Position numbers and translations under genes: made by a program. A stretch of 64,000 nt of DNA from Neohoeflea coraliihabitans (GTDB lineage Bacteria > Pseudomonadota > Alphaproteobacteria > Rhizobiales > Rhizobiaceae), in NCBI RefSeq assembly GCF_019334345.1, contig NZ_JAHWQX010000002.1:930001-994000 (forward strand), read 5' to 3'. This document shows positions 37,985 through 47,015 of this stretch, piece after piece (the first letter of the stretch is position 1; each line of letters opens with the position of its first letter). The notes under the pieces were generated by a model. It was not told the origin of the DNA, did not search any database, and worked only from the letters and a program-made list of their open reading frames with translations.

Positions 37985-37999
37985 TGACAAGAATTATCA
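37985..37999. promoter_or_regulatory. RirA-type iron-responsive operator (IRO) between hmuP and hmuR
   Basis: TGACAAGAATTATCA, an exact TGA-N9-TCA match with a partly palindromic AT-rich core. It lies in the 201-base divergent region between hmuP and hmuR. RirA represses haem and siderophore uptake genes through such boxes in Rhizobium and Agrobacterium; binding here is inferred. Confidence 0.72.
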
Positions 38000-38110
38000 T
38001 GTTTTATATCGAACACAATAGGTGAGTGAAAAAATCATGTTTTTGCTCACGCCACAAATGCCAGCAAGCCCACGCCAGCCAGCACTCAACGTTCTTCCAG
38101 GAGTAGGGTT

Positions 38111-40294
38111 ATGGGTTTGGCTACGCGCCGCAGTGCGCATCTCAGGTGTGGTATCGCATTATTTGTTGTGGCGATCGGACAGGATGTCCTTGCCCAGGAG
38201 TCTTTCGGACAGGAAACGGACGCTGCCTTGACACAGGCGTCAGGCATGACGCTGCTCGAAAGGCTGGTCGTTGGCGCCGGCCAGGAGAAGGTTGCAATAG
38301 ACACGCCCCAGGCGGTGACCGTCGTCGGCCAGCAAGACATTGACCGGGAACAGGCGACGCTTATCGGTGATGTGCTCAAGCGTATTCCCGGCGTCAACAC
38401 GTCCGGGTCCGATCGGGCCTTCGGGCAGACCTTCAACATCCGCGGGATCGGAGCCCCCGAGAACGCCGGCGAGGAAGGCCGGATCATTGTCAATGTCGAT
38501 GGTGTCAACAAGTTTTACGAACAGTACCGGATGGGCGGGTTCTTTTCCGATCCCGAGCTTTACAAGAAGGTGGAGGTGCTGCGCGGGCCAGCGTCCTCGA
38601 CGCTCTACGGTTCCGGCGCGCTTGGCGGCGTCATCAATTTCACCACCAAGGACGCCTCGGATTTCATCGACCCCGGCAAGAATGGCGCCTTGAGGCTGAA
38701 GGGAAGCTATTCCTCCAATGAACAGGGCTGGCTCAGTTCCTTCGTACTGGCTCAACGGCTAAGTTCGGACGCCGAAGTCCTGCTGACCGGCAACTATCGC
38801 ACAGCCGACAATTACACCGCCGGCGACGGTACCGAGATCCGCTCCACCTTCTTCGACACCTGGTCGGGCCTTGCCAAGGTCACAGCGAATGTCGGCGATG
38901 AAGGCCGTGCACGACTGTCCTACCAGCGGTGGGACTCCGATGCCGACGGACAGGATTACGCCCAATCGGGTTCGGATGCCGTTGTCATGGGCACCCCCAC
39001 TTTCGGCTATGTCGACCGGCATGTGGTGGACGACACGATCGTGGCTTCCTACGAAAACCCCTTCTCCGGCAATGATTGGCTGGATCTGAAGCTTTCGGCC
39101 TCCTACTCGAACACCACGACCGAGCAGCGCAATGCCACCGGCAATCCGATGTTCGGCCTCACCTGCGCAAGCAGCGCACTGTTCTGCGACACGGACTACG
39201 GCTATCTCACCGCTCAGTTCAACATCGAGAACACCTCGGAATTTCATGGCGACAACTGGGACAGCTATCTGACCTATGGCTGGCAGTTTGCTCACCAGGA
39301 AAGGTCGGCGGACGTTCTGACCGAATCGGCCAGCAGCATCGAATTTCACCCCGGCGGCAGCGACCTGCGCAACGGCTTGTTCGTTCAGAATGAGTTCCTC
39401 TTGGGCGAGAGTTTCACGCTTGTCACCGGAGTTCGTTTTGACACCCGACGACTTTCTCCCGACGCTTCAACCGGCGTCAGTGGCGAGTTCACCGACACCG
39501 CCGTCTCGCCGAAAGTCGCCGCGCATTACCGGTTCAATGACACCGTGGCCGTCTTCGGCTCCTTCGCTCATACCGAACGCTTTCCGACGATCGATGAGGT
39601 CTTCTCGACGACATCGAGCCGATCCGCATTCCTTCCGAGCTTCGGACTGGAAAAGGAGAAATCGGACAATTGGGAAGGCGGGATTGCGTTGTCGGGTTAC
39701 GATGTCTTCCGCCCCGGCGACAGCGTTCAGATGAAGGCCACCTATTTCAACAATACCATCCAGGATCTGATCGCCCTCAACCCCGCTCTCGTGCCTGGCT
39801 TCAATAATACGCAAGGCTACGTGAATATCGATCGCGCCCGCATCCACGGCGTGGAGATCGAGCTCGCCTACGATTCCGAATATGTCTTCGGGTCAGTCGG
39901 CTATTCCCATGTCATTGGGCGCAACACCACCAATGATCAGTATCTGACCACAATCGCCCCGGACGAACTTTCCTTCACCATCGGCGGTCGACTACCCGAC
40001 CGGGGAATCGAGTTCGGCCTGAAATCGCGCCTTGTTGCCGATCCGCAGGATTCGTGCCGCCAGTCCACTGTGTCTGTCACCTGCCCTGGCGCCAGCGCAA
40101 GTCGCTTCTCTCAGTCCTTCAACGTTCACGACGTCTATCTCACCTGGGCGCCGAAAGACGGACAGTTTGCCGGATGGGAAACGCAATTCGGCATCGACAA
40201 CATCTTTGACCGCAATCACAAGGAATTTCTCAATAACGACTACGCCAAGGGTCGGACGTTCAAGATCTCACTCGCCAAGAAATTCGGATGGTGA
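38111..40294 (+). CDS. hmuR: TonB-dependent haem/haemoglobin receptor
   Basis: Outer-membrane receptor, 727 residues. A signal peptide (IALFVVAIGQDVLA) precedes a TonB box-like ERLVVGAG and the plug domain with DTPQAVTVVGQQDID, GVNTSGSDRAFGQTFNIRG and GPASSTLYGSGALGGVI. The FRAP-like element reads ERFPTIDEVFS near residue 495 and the NPNL partner is degenerate (DNWEGGI). The barrel ends in LAKKFGW, a terminal aromatic. AGGAG seven bases before ATG 38111. It diverges from hmuPSTUV and leads into orf149, exbB, exbD, exbD and tonB, which power it. Confidence 0.93.
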   Translation: MGLATRRSAHLRCGIALFVVAIGQDVLAQESFGQETDAALTQASGMTLLERLVVGAGQEKVAIDTPQAVTVVGQQDIDREQATLIGDVLKRIPGVNTSGSDRAFGQTFNIRGIGAPENAGEEGRIIVNVDGVNKFYEQYRMGGFFSDPELYKKVEVLRGPASSTLYGSGALGGVINFTTKDASDFIDPGKNGALRLKGSYSSNEQGWLSSFVLAQRLSSDAEVLLTGNYRTADNYTAGDGTEIRSTFFDTWSGLAKVTANVGDEGRARLSYQRWDSDADGQDYAQSGSDAVVMGTPTFGYVDRHVVDDTIVASYENPFSGNDWLDLKLSASYSNTTTEQRNATGNPMFGLTCASSALFCDTDYGYLTAQFNIENTSEFHGDNWDSYLTYGWQFAHQERSADVLTESASSIEFHPGGSDLRNGLFVQNEFLLGESFTLVTGVRFDTRRLSPDASTGVSGEFTDTAVSPKVAAHYRFNDTVAVFGSFAHTERFPTIDEVFSTTSSRSAFLPSFGLEKEKSDNWEGGIALSGYDVFRPGDSVQMKATYFNNTIQDLIALNPALVPGFNNTQGYVNIDRARIHGVEIELAYDSEYVFGSVGYSHVIGRNTTNDQYLTTIAPDELSFTIGGRLPDRGIEFGLKSRLVADPQDSCRQSTVSVTCPGASASRFSQSFNVHDVYLTWAPKDGQFAGWETQFGIDNIFDRNHKEFLNNDYAKGRTFKISLAKKFGW

Positions 40295-40737
40295 GAATGA
40301 CCCGAGCATTCGCACGTCTGATCTTTCTCATTGCGCTGTCAGCGTTGCTGTCGGCGCCAAGCGCCAACGCTCAGGAAGGGCCGGCGCATGCTGGCCTTTC
40401 CCTGGAACTCAACCGGCTTGAGCAGAATGGCCCGGCCTGCCGCGCGACCTTCGTCGCAACGAATGGCTTTGATGAAAATCTCAAGGAGACCGCCTTCGAG
40501 GTGGTGACGTTTGATCGAAGGGGTCTCATCGACCTCATGACGGTGATCGATTTCGGCGCCTTGCCTGAAGGCAAGACCATGGTCCGCCGGTTCGATCTGC
40601 CGCAAACCGTTTGTGGCGAGATGTCGCGCATTCTCGTCAATTCTGTTTCCCGCTGCGCCGGGGAAACCGTCGACATCGCCCGCTGCCGGGCAAGTTTCAC
40701 CACCGAAAATCATGCCGAAATCAAGTTCGGCCTCTAA
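40288..40737 (+). CDS. Unknown secreted protein of the haem-uptake operon
   Basis: A 149-residue protein I cannot assign. It has a clear signal peptide (LIFLIALSALLSAPSANA) and a mature part starting QEGPAHAGLSLELNRLEQ. This part is rich in beta-strand-like segments and contains four cysteines (GPACRATF, QTVCGEMS, SRCAGETVDIARCRA) that could form two disulfides. The ATG overlaps the end of hmuR by seven bases and exbB starts 20 bases after its stop, so it is part of the same transcript. A periplasmic accessory to haem uptake or to the Ton complex is a reasonable guess. ATG 40297 is an alternative start. Confidence 0.75.
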   Translation: MVRMTRAFARLIFLIALSALLSAPSANAQEGPAHAGLSLELNRLEQNGPACRATFVATNGFDENLKETAFEVVTFDRRGLIDLMTVIDFGALPEGKTMVRRFDLPQTVCGEMSRILVNSVSRCAGETVDIARCRASFTTENHAEIKFGL

Positions 40738-40757
40738 TCTCACAAGGCTTTCTGTCC

Positions 40758-41447
40758 ATGACTGACATTATCGTTTCGCAAATGGGCGCGCTCATCGATC
40801 TCGGCGGCCCCGTGGTCGTCATTCTTCTCGCGGGCTCGATCCTCAGTCTGGCGGTTATCCTTCTGAAGATTTTTCATTTCTCCTACGCGGGCGTCGGATC
40901 ACACCGCCATTCAGCACAGGCGGCCTCCCTCTGGGCCGCCGGCCGTTCGCGCGAAGCCTTCGACCTCGCATCACAGGGTCGCAACCCGGCCGCCAAGACA
41001 GTTGCCGAAGCGATCGCCCTGAGGATGACCAAACGCATCGACAAGGAGGCCATCGAGGAACGGCTTGGCCGACTGGCCACCGAGCAGCTGCACGATCTGC
41101 AGTCGGGATTTCGCTTCCTCGATGCCATCGCGCAACTTGCGCCGCTGTTGGGGCTTTTCGGAACGGTTCTCGGCATGATCGAAGCTTTCAAGCAATTGCA
41201 GTCAGCGGGCAATGCAGTGGATCCATCGATCCTTGCGGGCGGCATTTGGGTCGCGTTGCTGACAACCGCGGTTGGGCTGGCCGTGGCCATGCCAACGTCG
41301 CTGGTCCTCACATGGCTGGAGACGCGGGTCGAGAATGAACGCGTCGCGATCCAAACCCTGACAACCGACATCCTGGCTGGAACCGCTCTGCCGGCAGATG
41401 TCGTGCAGCGCAAGGGGCTTGCCGCGGAGGCTCAGCTTGCAAGTTGA
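40758..41447 (+). CDS. exbB: Biopolymer transporter ExbB (MotA/TolQ family)
   Basis: Proton-channel subunit of the Ton motor, 229 residues. Helix 1 is VVVILLAGSILSLAVILLKI. The large cytoplasmic loop is followed by the conserved LAPLLGLFGTVLGMIEAFKQL (about 130) and GGIWVALLTTAVGLAVAMP (about 160), the MotA/TolQ/ExbB core. ATG 40758 lies 20 bases past orf149. It overlaps the first exbD by 11 bases. Confidence 0.93.
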   Translation: MTDIIVSQMGALIDLGGPVVVILLAGSILSLAVILLKIFHFSYAGVGSHRHSAQAASLWAAGRSREAFDLASQGRNPAAKTVAEAIALRMTKRIDKEAIEERLGRLATEQLHDLQSGFRFLDAIAQLAPLLGLFGTVLGMIEAFKQLQSAGNAVDPSILAGGIWVALLTTAVGLAVAMPTSLVLTWLETRVENERVAIQTLTTDILAGTALPADVVQRKGLAAEAQLAS

Positions 41448-41823
41448 TGTTCCGATCCGGCGCCATTCGAAGCTCTCGCTCACACCGCTTATCGATGTGA
41501 TCTTCCTATTGCTGCTGTTTTTCATGCTGTCCTCCACTTTCTCCAGCTATGCGGAGATCAGCCTTTCGACAGGTGGGGGGAAGACGACGCCCCCGGCGCG
41601 GCCCGACATCATTCTTTTCGTGGCAAAGGGGGAACTCAAGCTGAACGGCATCGTCTCTCGCCCGGCTATGATCGGCGATCAACTGGAGGCATTGAGGGAG
41701 TCCGGCGCCGAACGCCTGCTGGTCCTTGTCGAGGCGAATGCAGCATCGCAGGATTTCGTGGCGGTTATTGCGGAAGCGAACAAGGTCAACATGCCGGTGA
41801 CCGTCGCGAGGCAGCGGAGATAA
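41437..41823 (+). CDS. exbD: Biopolymer transporter ExbD, first copy
   Basis: A 128-residue ExbD/TolR protein: a single N-terminal helix with the proton-carrying aspartate in LTPLIDVIFLLLLFFMLSST (about residue 18) and a periplasmic domain. Translation most likely starts at TTG 41437, which has GGAGG about six bases upstream inside the exbB end. Its stop overlaps the start of the second exbD (TAATG). Confidence 0.9.
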   Translation: MQVDVPIRRHSKLSLTPLIDVIFLLLLFFMLSSTFSSYAEISLSTGGGKTTPPARPDIILFVAKGELKLNGIVSRPAMIGDQLEALRESGAERLLVLVEANAASQDFVAVIAEANKVNMPVTVARQRR

Positions 41824-42227
41824 TGCGCATCGCAACCACCCGCAGATTGCCAAAACCGGAAAACACGGTCGCCTTGATCAACGTCGTCTTCCTGATGCTG
41901 ATCTTTTTCCTGGTCGCCGGCACGCTGGCGCCTGGCCCGGACCGCGATGTCGATTTCATAACACTCGCCGCAACGGACCCGGCGGCCCCGCCAGACATGC
42001 TGTTTGTGCGTGCCGACGGAACACTGACGTGGCGCGGCGAAGCATTGCCTCTCCACGATCATGTTGGGCGCTGGCAGAACCTGCAGTCCGAAGCGTCGGA
42101 ACCGCATCCGCTGCGGATCGCTGCCGATCGGCGACTGCCCGCCATTGAGCTGCTTGAGAAGCTCGACGATCTTCGCAATGCGGGTGTCGACCAGATCGTT
42201 CTCATTGCCGAGCGTAGGCCTCAATGA
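41823..42227 (+). CDS. Biopolymer transporter ExbD-like, second copy
   Basis: A 134-residue ExbD/TolR-family protein with helix VALINVVFLMLIFFLVAGTL near residue 17. The usual helix aspartate (LIDV) is replaced by asparagine (LINV), so it probably cannot carry protons itself and may pair with the first ExbD. The periplasmic domain ends LLEKLDDLRNAGVDQIVLIA. It overlaps tonB by four bases. Two adjacent ExbD paralogues are known in other Ton loci. Confidence 0.87.
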   Translation: MRIATTRRLPKPENTVALINVVFLMLIFFLVAGTLAPGPDRDVDFITLAATDPAAPPDMLFVRADGTLTWRGEALPLHDHVGRWQNLQSEASEPHPLRIAADRRLPAIELLEKLDDLRNAGVDQIVLIAERRPQ

Positions 42228-43228
42228 CGCTCACCCGAACGCATTTCCTCACGGCGGTGGCGCTTTCGCTGGCCGTGCATTTCGTAGGCGCGGCGATCTT
42301 CACCGAACCGCGGGGAAGCATCGAGGTCGCCGGTGGAGCCGCGACCAGCGAGCTTGTCCTGGGAACTGCGTTTAACGACAGCCTGATGGCGGGGACACCC
42401 ACTGAAGCCCTGCAGCCGGTCGAGGCACTTTCCGCCGTTCAACCCGTGGAAGCATCGGTAGCGAATGCCGTGACTGTTGAAGCCGCGAACAGCGGCACGG
42501 AGAGTCAAATCTCAAACTCAATTGAGCCTGCTCAAACGGAAAACCTGCTGGCTGCAAACGAAACGCCTGCCGAAACGGTGATGTCGCCATTGATCGAGGC
42601 AGTCCCTGTCCGATCGGAGGAACTGTCGGCATCTCTCGCGACAACAGCGATCGCACCTGTGCCGGAACCGCAACTGGCCCTACCGGATAATATTCCGGTG
42701 CCGGCGCCGCGCCCAGAGCGGGCGGAAAACAGGGCCTCGAAAACCAAAGCTGCCGCGTCCGACCGGCAGAAGACAAGGGCGCCGCGGCCCAAGCCGCGCA
42801 TATCAAGCTCGGCAAAGCGCGACACGCCCCGCGCGTCATCCAACCGGTCGTCAGCAGGAGACGGGGGGCGGCAGAAAGCGACGACCAGCAAGTCCTCCAG
42901 CGGCACTGCGGCAGCAAAGCGGACCAAGGCGTCCGGGAATGCTGCAATTTCCAATTATCCGGGAAAGGTCGCCTCCAAGCTTCGCCGGGCATTGCGCTTT
43001 CCCCGCGAAGCCCGGCGGCAGCGGCTAAAGGGCGATGTGGTCGTCTCCTTTGTCGTGGCGGGAAACGGCGGAGTCAGCAGCATCCGAATTGCAAGAAGCT
43101 CCGGCGTTGCGATCCTCGATGAAGCGGCCAGGGAGGCCGTGCGCCGCGCCGCGCCTTTCCCACCGATTCCGCGCGAGGCGGGCCGCAAGTCATGGCGATT
43201 TTCCGTTCCGCTCGGCTTCACCCGGTAG
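42224..43228 (+). CDS. tonB: Energy transducer TonB
   Basis: A 334-residue TonB. It has an N-terminal anchor (FLTAVALSLAVHFVGAAIF), a long Pro/Lys/Ser-rich periplasmic linker (about 150-245, with PVPAPRPERAENRASKTK), and the C-terminal TonB domain from about 245: FPREARRQRLKGDVVVSFVV, GGVSSIRIARSSGVAILD and AVRRAAPFPPIPRE. It carries the proton-motive force from ExbBD to HmuR. The final gene of the hmuR operon. Confidence 0.93.
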   Translation: MTLTRTHFLTAVALSLAVHFVGAAIFTEPRGSIEVAGGAATSELVLGTAFNDSLMAGTPTEALQPVEALSAVQPVEASVANAVTVEAANSGTESQISNSIEPAQTENLLAANETPAETVMSPLIEAVPVRSEELSASLATTAIAPVPEPQLALPDNIPVPAPRPERAENRASKTKAAASDRQKTRAPRPKPRISSSAKRDTPRASSNRSSAGDGGRQKATTSKSSSGTAAAKRTKASGNAAISNYPGKVASKLRRALRFPREARRQRLKGDVVVSFVVAGNGGVSSIRIARSSGVAILDEAAREAVRRAAPFPPIPREAGRKSWRFSVPLGFTR

Positions 43229-43484
43229 GTCAGAGGCGCGCAGTGGCAATCAGCGATGGCGCGCCTGTTGGCTGCGGATGATCCGGCCGACGTGCCTGAA
43301 TTCGCTCCTGGGCCGTGCCGGCAGCGCCCGAAAACTTCATCGCGCGAACCAAAGAAGCGTTCGCACGTTTGCTCTTCAAAGGCCGGCGGCCCGAGCGCCC
43401 CCTCCCCGGGGGCGCGCTACCCGTCAGGCGCTCTTGCCGCAACCTGCAGCAGCGTTCCCAATCCGGCGATGAGGAGTTTCGATA

Positions 43485-44354
43485 ATGAAGATGAACAGCC
43501 GAACGATCGATGGCATTCCGATGCGCTGGAAGGAGCATGGCGAGGGGATACCGCTGGTGCTGGTCCACGGTATTCCGACCGGACCCGATCTGTGGCGGCA
43601 TGTGCTGCCAAAAATCGAAGGCGCGCGTTGTCTCGCCTGGGAGATGGTTGGCTATGCCGGCTCGATTGCTGCCGGGCGCGAGCGCAACATCTCGGTGGCG
43701 CAGCAGGCGGCGTATCTTCTTGCCTTCATGGACGCTCTCGGCCTCGACAATGCAGTGCTGGCCGGGCACGATCTCGGTGGCGGCGTCGCGCAGATCGCTG
43801 CCGTGCGCGAGCGCGATCGGTTCGCCGGCCTCTTTCTCACCAACGCGATCTGTTATGATTCCTGGCCGATCCCCAGCGTGAAGGCGATGCAGGCCACGAA
43901 AGGACTTGTGCGGCATCTTCCCGACGCCGCCCTGAAACTGATGATGAAGATGCTGTTGCAGCGCGGGCATGACACGACAGAGCATGCGAAAGAGGCGCTG
44001 GAAACACATTTCCCCTTCTATGCGAACTCTGATGGGGCCGCGGCGATGGCGCGCCAGGTGGCGGCGCTCGACGTGCGCGACACGGAGGCGGTGGCGCCGG
44101 ACCTGCCGGGCCTCAAACTGCCGGCGCGTCTCGCCTGGGGCGCCGCGGACGCCTTTCAGAAACTGCATTACGGCGAGCGTCTGGCCAAGGATCTCGACGC
44201 GCCGCTGCGCCGTATCGATGGCGGCAAGCATTTCACGCCGGAAGACCACCCGGACGTAATTGCCGAGGAAATCAACTTGCTGCTCAACGATGTCCGTTCT
44301 GCCGGCAGGGCGCATGGCGCTCCCGCAAACCAAGGAAAAGGGCAGGCCGGTTGA
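43485..44354 (+). CDS. Alpha/beta hydrolase with Asp nucleophile (dehalogenase/epoxide-hydrolase type)
   Basis: A 289-residue alpha/beta hydrolase. The elbow reads AGHDLGGGVAQ near residue 90, so the nucleophile is aspartate as in haloalkane/haloacetate dehalogenases and epoxide hydrolases, not serine. The oxyanion motif is VHGIPTGPDLWRHV (about 27). Candidate acid and base are in LAWGAADAFQKL (about 225) and DGGKHFTPEDHPD (about 248). GAGGAG precedes ATG 43485. No neighbouring gene suggests the substrate. The upstream gap 43229-43484 shows a GC-rich hairpin but no gene. Confidence 0.8.
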   Translation: MKMNSRTIDGIPMRWKEHGEGIPLVLVHGIPTGPDLWRHVLPKIEGARCLAWEMVGYAGSIAAGRERNISVAQQAAYLLAFMDALGLDNAVLAGHDLGGGVAQIAAVRERDRFAGLFLTNAICYDSWPIPSVKAMQATKGLVRHLPDAALKLMMKMLLQRGHDTTEHAKEALETHFPFYANSDGAAAMARQVAALDVRDTEAVAPDLPGLKLPARLAWGAADAFQKLHYGERLAKDLDAPLRRIDGGKHFTPEDHPDVIAEEINLLLNDVRSAGRAHGAPANQGKGQAG

Positions 44355-44466
44355 ACCGCGCCTAGAAGGTATAGTCCCCCGAGGTGGGGGGCCGCGGTTC
44401 CCGCCGCGCCCGATCAGGCCAGGCGCCGGTTCTCGGCAGTCCTGGTTCGATCCTGTTCAATAGGTG

Positions 44467-46167
44467 CTATGCTGCGGTGTAGTGTTGATCGCGCACCGCA
44501 CGTGCAGATGGCTGTGCGAACTGGACCGGTTCGGGGATATCTTCGAACGATACCGCGTGCGGCAGCGGTCGCGGCACCGATGCAAGCAACCGCTGTGTGT
44601 ACTCATGCCGGGGCGCGTGCAGCACCTGCGCGGTTTCGCCCGTCTCGACGATTTCGCCGCGGAACATCACGGCGACGCGATGGCTAATGCGTTCGATGAC
44701 CGCGATATCGTGCGATATGAAGAGGAAGGCGATGCCATCCCGCTCCTGGATCTCCTGCATCAAGCGGGTCACCCTAGCGGCGGTCGAGACATCAAGGGCG
44801 GAGACGGCCTCATCCGCAATAATGACCTTCGGGGAAACGGAAAGCGCCCGAGCGAGGCACAGCCTCTGGCGCTGGCCGCCGGAAAACTGATGCGGATACC
44901 GGTCGGCTGCGGCGGGATCGAGCGTCACCTTTTCCAGAAGGTTCTCGGCCATTTCCGTCCGCTCCTTGCCGGAGATCCCCTTGTGAAGAAACGCAGGCTC
45001 GGTGATCAGGTCGCGCACCCGCATGCGCGGATTGAGACTGGCGAAGGGATCTTGAAACACCATCTGCACATTGGCGCGTGCCTCCTGCAGGCGGCGAGGA
45101 CAAAGTCCGGTCAACTCGCGTCCCGCCAGGATCACGCGCCCCGCATCCGGCTCGATCAGCCGCATCAGAGCGCGCGAAAGGGTAGATTTTCCGCAGCCTG
45201 ACTCCCCCACCAGCCCCAGGGTTTCACCCGGCCGGATGTCCAAGGAGACATTGTTGACGGCAGGTACTCTGACCTTCGGCCTGAGGAAGCCGTCGCTCCT
45301 TGCGAAGCTCTTGGACAGGCCTTCAACTTTCAGCACCGGCTCCACCAACGGCACCTGAGGCCGCAATGGCGAGTGGCCAAGCCGGGGCGTCGCCCGCATG
45401 AGATCGCGCGCATAGCTCGATTGCGGCGCCTTGAAGAGCGCGCGTGTTGAGGCGACCTCCTCGGTATTGCCATGCCGCATCACCACCACACGGTCAGCAA
45501 TTTCGCCAACAGCACCCATATCGTGGGTGATGAAGAGGATTGCCATGCCGATCTCTTTTTGCAGATTTTTGAGAAGCTTCAGCACCTCGGCCTGCGTGGT
45601 GACGTCCAGCGCCGTGGTTGGTTCATCGGCAATCAACACATCGGGCCGGCAGGCCAGAGCGATGGCGATCATCACCCGCTGGCGCAGGCCGCCGGAAAGT
45701 TCGTGCGGATACTGCTCCAGCCTCCGGCCGGGGTCGGGAACGCGGACCCGCGCAAGTGCCTGTTCGGCGGCGGTGCGCGCTGCCGCGCGGCTAAGCCCCT
45801 GGTGCCGACGCAACACCTCCCCCAGCTGCTCGCCGATCCGCATGACCGGATTGAGCGATGTCATCGGCTCCTGGAAAATCATCGAGATGCGGTTGCCGCG
45901 GTAGACTTGCATCTCACGATCGGACAGGCGTGCCAGATCGACCGCTTGCTTGCTCCCGAGCCAGATCTCGCCTTGGGAAATGCGCCCGCCCTCGCGTTCG
46001 ATCAAGCGCAGAACCGACAATGCGGTGGCCGATTTCCCGGAACCCGATTCGCCGACCAATGCCAAGGTTTCGCCGGATCGAATATCGAAGGAAAGATCGC
46101 GCACGGCCGTATGGCTGCCGAATGCGACACTCAGGGATTTGACGGAGAGTACGGGCGCATCAATCAT
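44467..46167 (-). CDS. Dual ABC ATPase of a peptide/opine-type importer
   Basis: A 566-residue protein with two fused ATPase domains, like YejF or a DppD-DppF fusion. First half: Walker A GESGSGKSATALSVL (about 38), signature LSGGLRQRVMIAIAL (about 157), Walker B VLIADEPTTALD. Second half: GESGCGKSTLSRAL (about 325), FSGGQRQRLCLARAL (about 430), VIIADEAVSALD. The second Walker B ends in alanine-valine (DEAVSALD) where DEPVSALD is usual, a common variant. Each half has the oligopeptide C-terminal extension. It is the last gene of the operon, 3 bases after the metallophosphoesterase. Confidence 0.92.
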   Translation of the reverse strand: MIDAPVLSVKSLSVAFGSHTAVRDLSFDIRSGETLALVGESGSGKSATALSVLRLIEREGGRISQGEIWLGSKQAVDLARLSDREMQVYRGNRISMIFQEPMTSLNPVMRIGEQLGEVLRRHQGLSRAAARTAAEQALARVRVPDPGRRLEQYPHELSGGLRQRVMIAIALACRPDVLIADEPTTALDVTTQAEVLKLLKNLQKEIGMAILFITHDMGAVGEIADRVVVMRHGNTEEVASTRALFKAPQSSYARDLMRATPRLGHSPLRPQVPLVEPVLKVEGLSKSFARSDGFLRPKVRVPAVNNVSLDIRPGETLGLVGESGCGKSTLSRALMRLIEPDAGRVILAGRELTGLCPRRLQEARANVQMVFQDPFASLNPRMRVRDLITEPAFLHKGISGKERTEMAENLLEKVTLDPAAADRYPHQFSGGQRQRLCLARALSVSPKVIIADEAVSALDVSTAARVTRLMQEIQERDGIAFLFISHDIAVIERISHRVAVMFRGEIVETGETAQVLHAPRHEYTQRLLASVPRPLPHAVSFEDIPEPVQFAQPSARAVRDQHYTAA

Positions 46168-46170
46168 GGT

Positions 46171-46998
46171 TCAGAACGGCTCCAGTCGGGGCGTCCAGCG
46201 CCCGGGTTTCGGAGTAAGTCGCGCTTCGAAAGGATCCGCGCCGAAGATCTGCCAATGCACGGTGTCAGAAAGTGCGATCATGCCCCAGGCGCCTGCGGGC
46301 GCACCCTGGGTGGTGAAGCTTTCCGTCAGGCTTTGCTGGGTCAGATGAGCAATGCCGTCAATTGTCGTGACCGTGTTCCAGTGCACATGCCCGGAAATGC
46401 AAACAGCCGGCACTTTTGCATGGGAGAGCGCCTGGCGGACGCGGGCGCTCTCCGGGTAGCGCGAGACCTCGGGGTTCCGCTCGAAATAATAGTTGCCAAT
46501 CTGGCTGTGGCCGGAAACCGGGACGTGGCTGACGATCAATGTCGGCTTTTCGGCCGCCTGCAACGTGCGCGACAGCCAGAGCAGGTCGGTTTCGGGCAAG
46601 CTGAACCCGTAGGATCCGGGCGAGCGGGTGATCTTGGGATCGGCGCGCCACAAGGCAATCTGCCAATCGCCGCAATCGAGCAGTTCATTCTGCAGGCTTT
46701 GACCGAGAATGTCCTCATTCTGCGCGGTGCTGAGATGATTGCGGTCATGATTGCCGCAGATATGGTGGATCGGCGCCTTCACCGCCTTGAAGGCCTCGGC
46801 CACCTCGGCCTCGAGCCGCAGGTCTGTTTCTTCATCGACGTCGGAAATCCGATCGCCGAGGTCAAGCACAAGATCGGGCGATTCAGAGTTTGCCCATTGT
46901 GCGAAGTCGCTCATCAGGGCGAGCGCGGTATCGCCGCGCTTTGTGTGCGAGGGCTGGCCGTGGTGAATGTCAGCGATGGTGGCAATGCGGAGCGTCAT
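46171..46998 (-). CDS. Calcineurin-like metallophosphoesterase (GpdQ-like)
   Basis: A 275-residue two-metal phosphoesterase with all five motifs: TIADIHHG (residue 7), DLGDRISD (about 46), CGNHDRNH (about 81), VSHVPVSGH (about 158) and CISGHVHWN (about 200). No signal peptide, so cytoplasmic. Members hydrolyse phosphodiesters such as cyclic nucleotides or glycerophosphodiesters. Being inside an importer operon with a HAD phosphatase suggests that it cuts the imported compound. AGGA precedes ATG 46998. Confidence 0.86.
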   Translation of the reverse strand: MTLRIATIADIHHGQPSHTKRGDTALALMSDFAQWANSESPDLVLDLGDRISDVDEETDLRLEAEVAEAFKAVKAPIHHICGNHDRNHLSTAQNEDILGQSLQNELLDCGDWQIALWRADPKITRSPGSYGFSLPETDLLWLSRTLQAAEKPTLIVSHVPVSGHSQIGNYYFERNPEVSRYPESARVRQALSHAKVPAVCISGHVHWNTVTTIDGIAHLTQQSLTESFTTQGAPAGAWGMIALSDTVHWQIFGADPFEARLTPKPGRWTPRLEPF

Positions 46999-47015
46999 TT
47001 CGGTTGTCCTGCGAA

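Noticed and set aside
43385-43420. GC-rich hairpin after tonB
   Set aside because: No T run and imperfect stem; not called as a terminator.
43256-43858. 200-aa plus-strand frame before and into the alpha/beta hydrolase
   Set aside because: Out of frame with the clear hydrolase gene; Arg/Pro-rich shadow.
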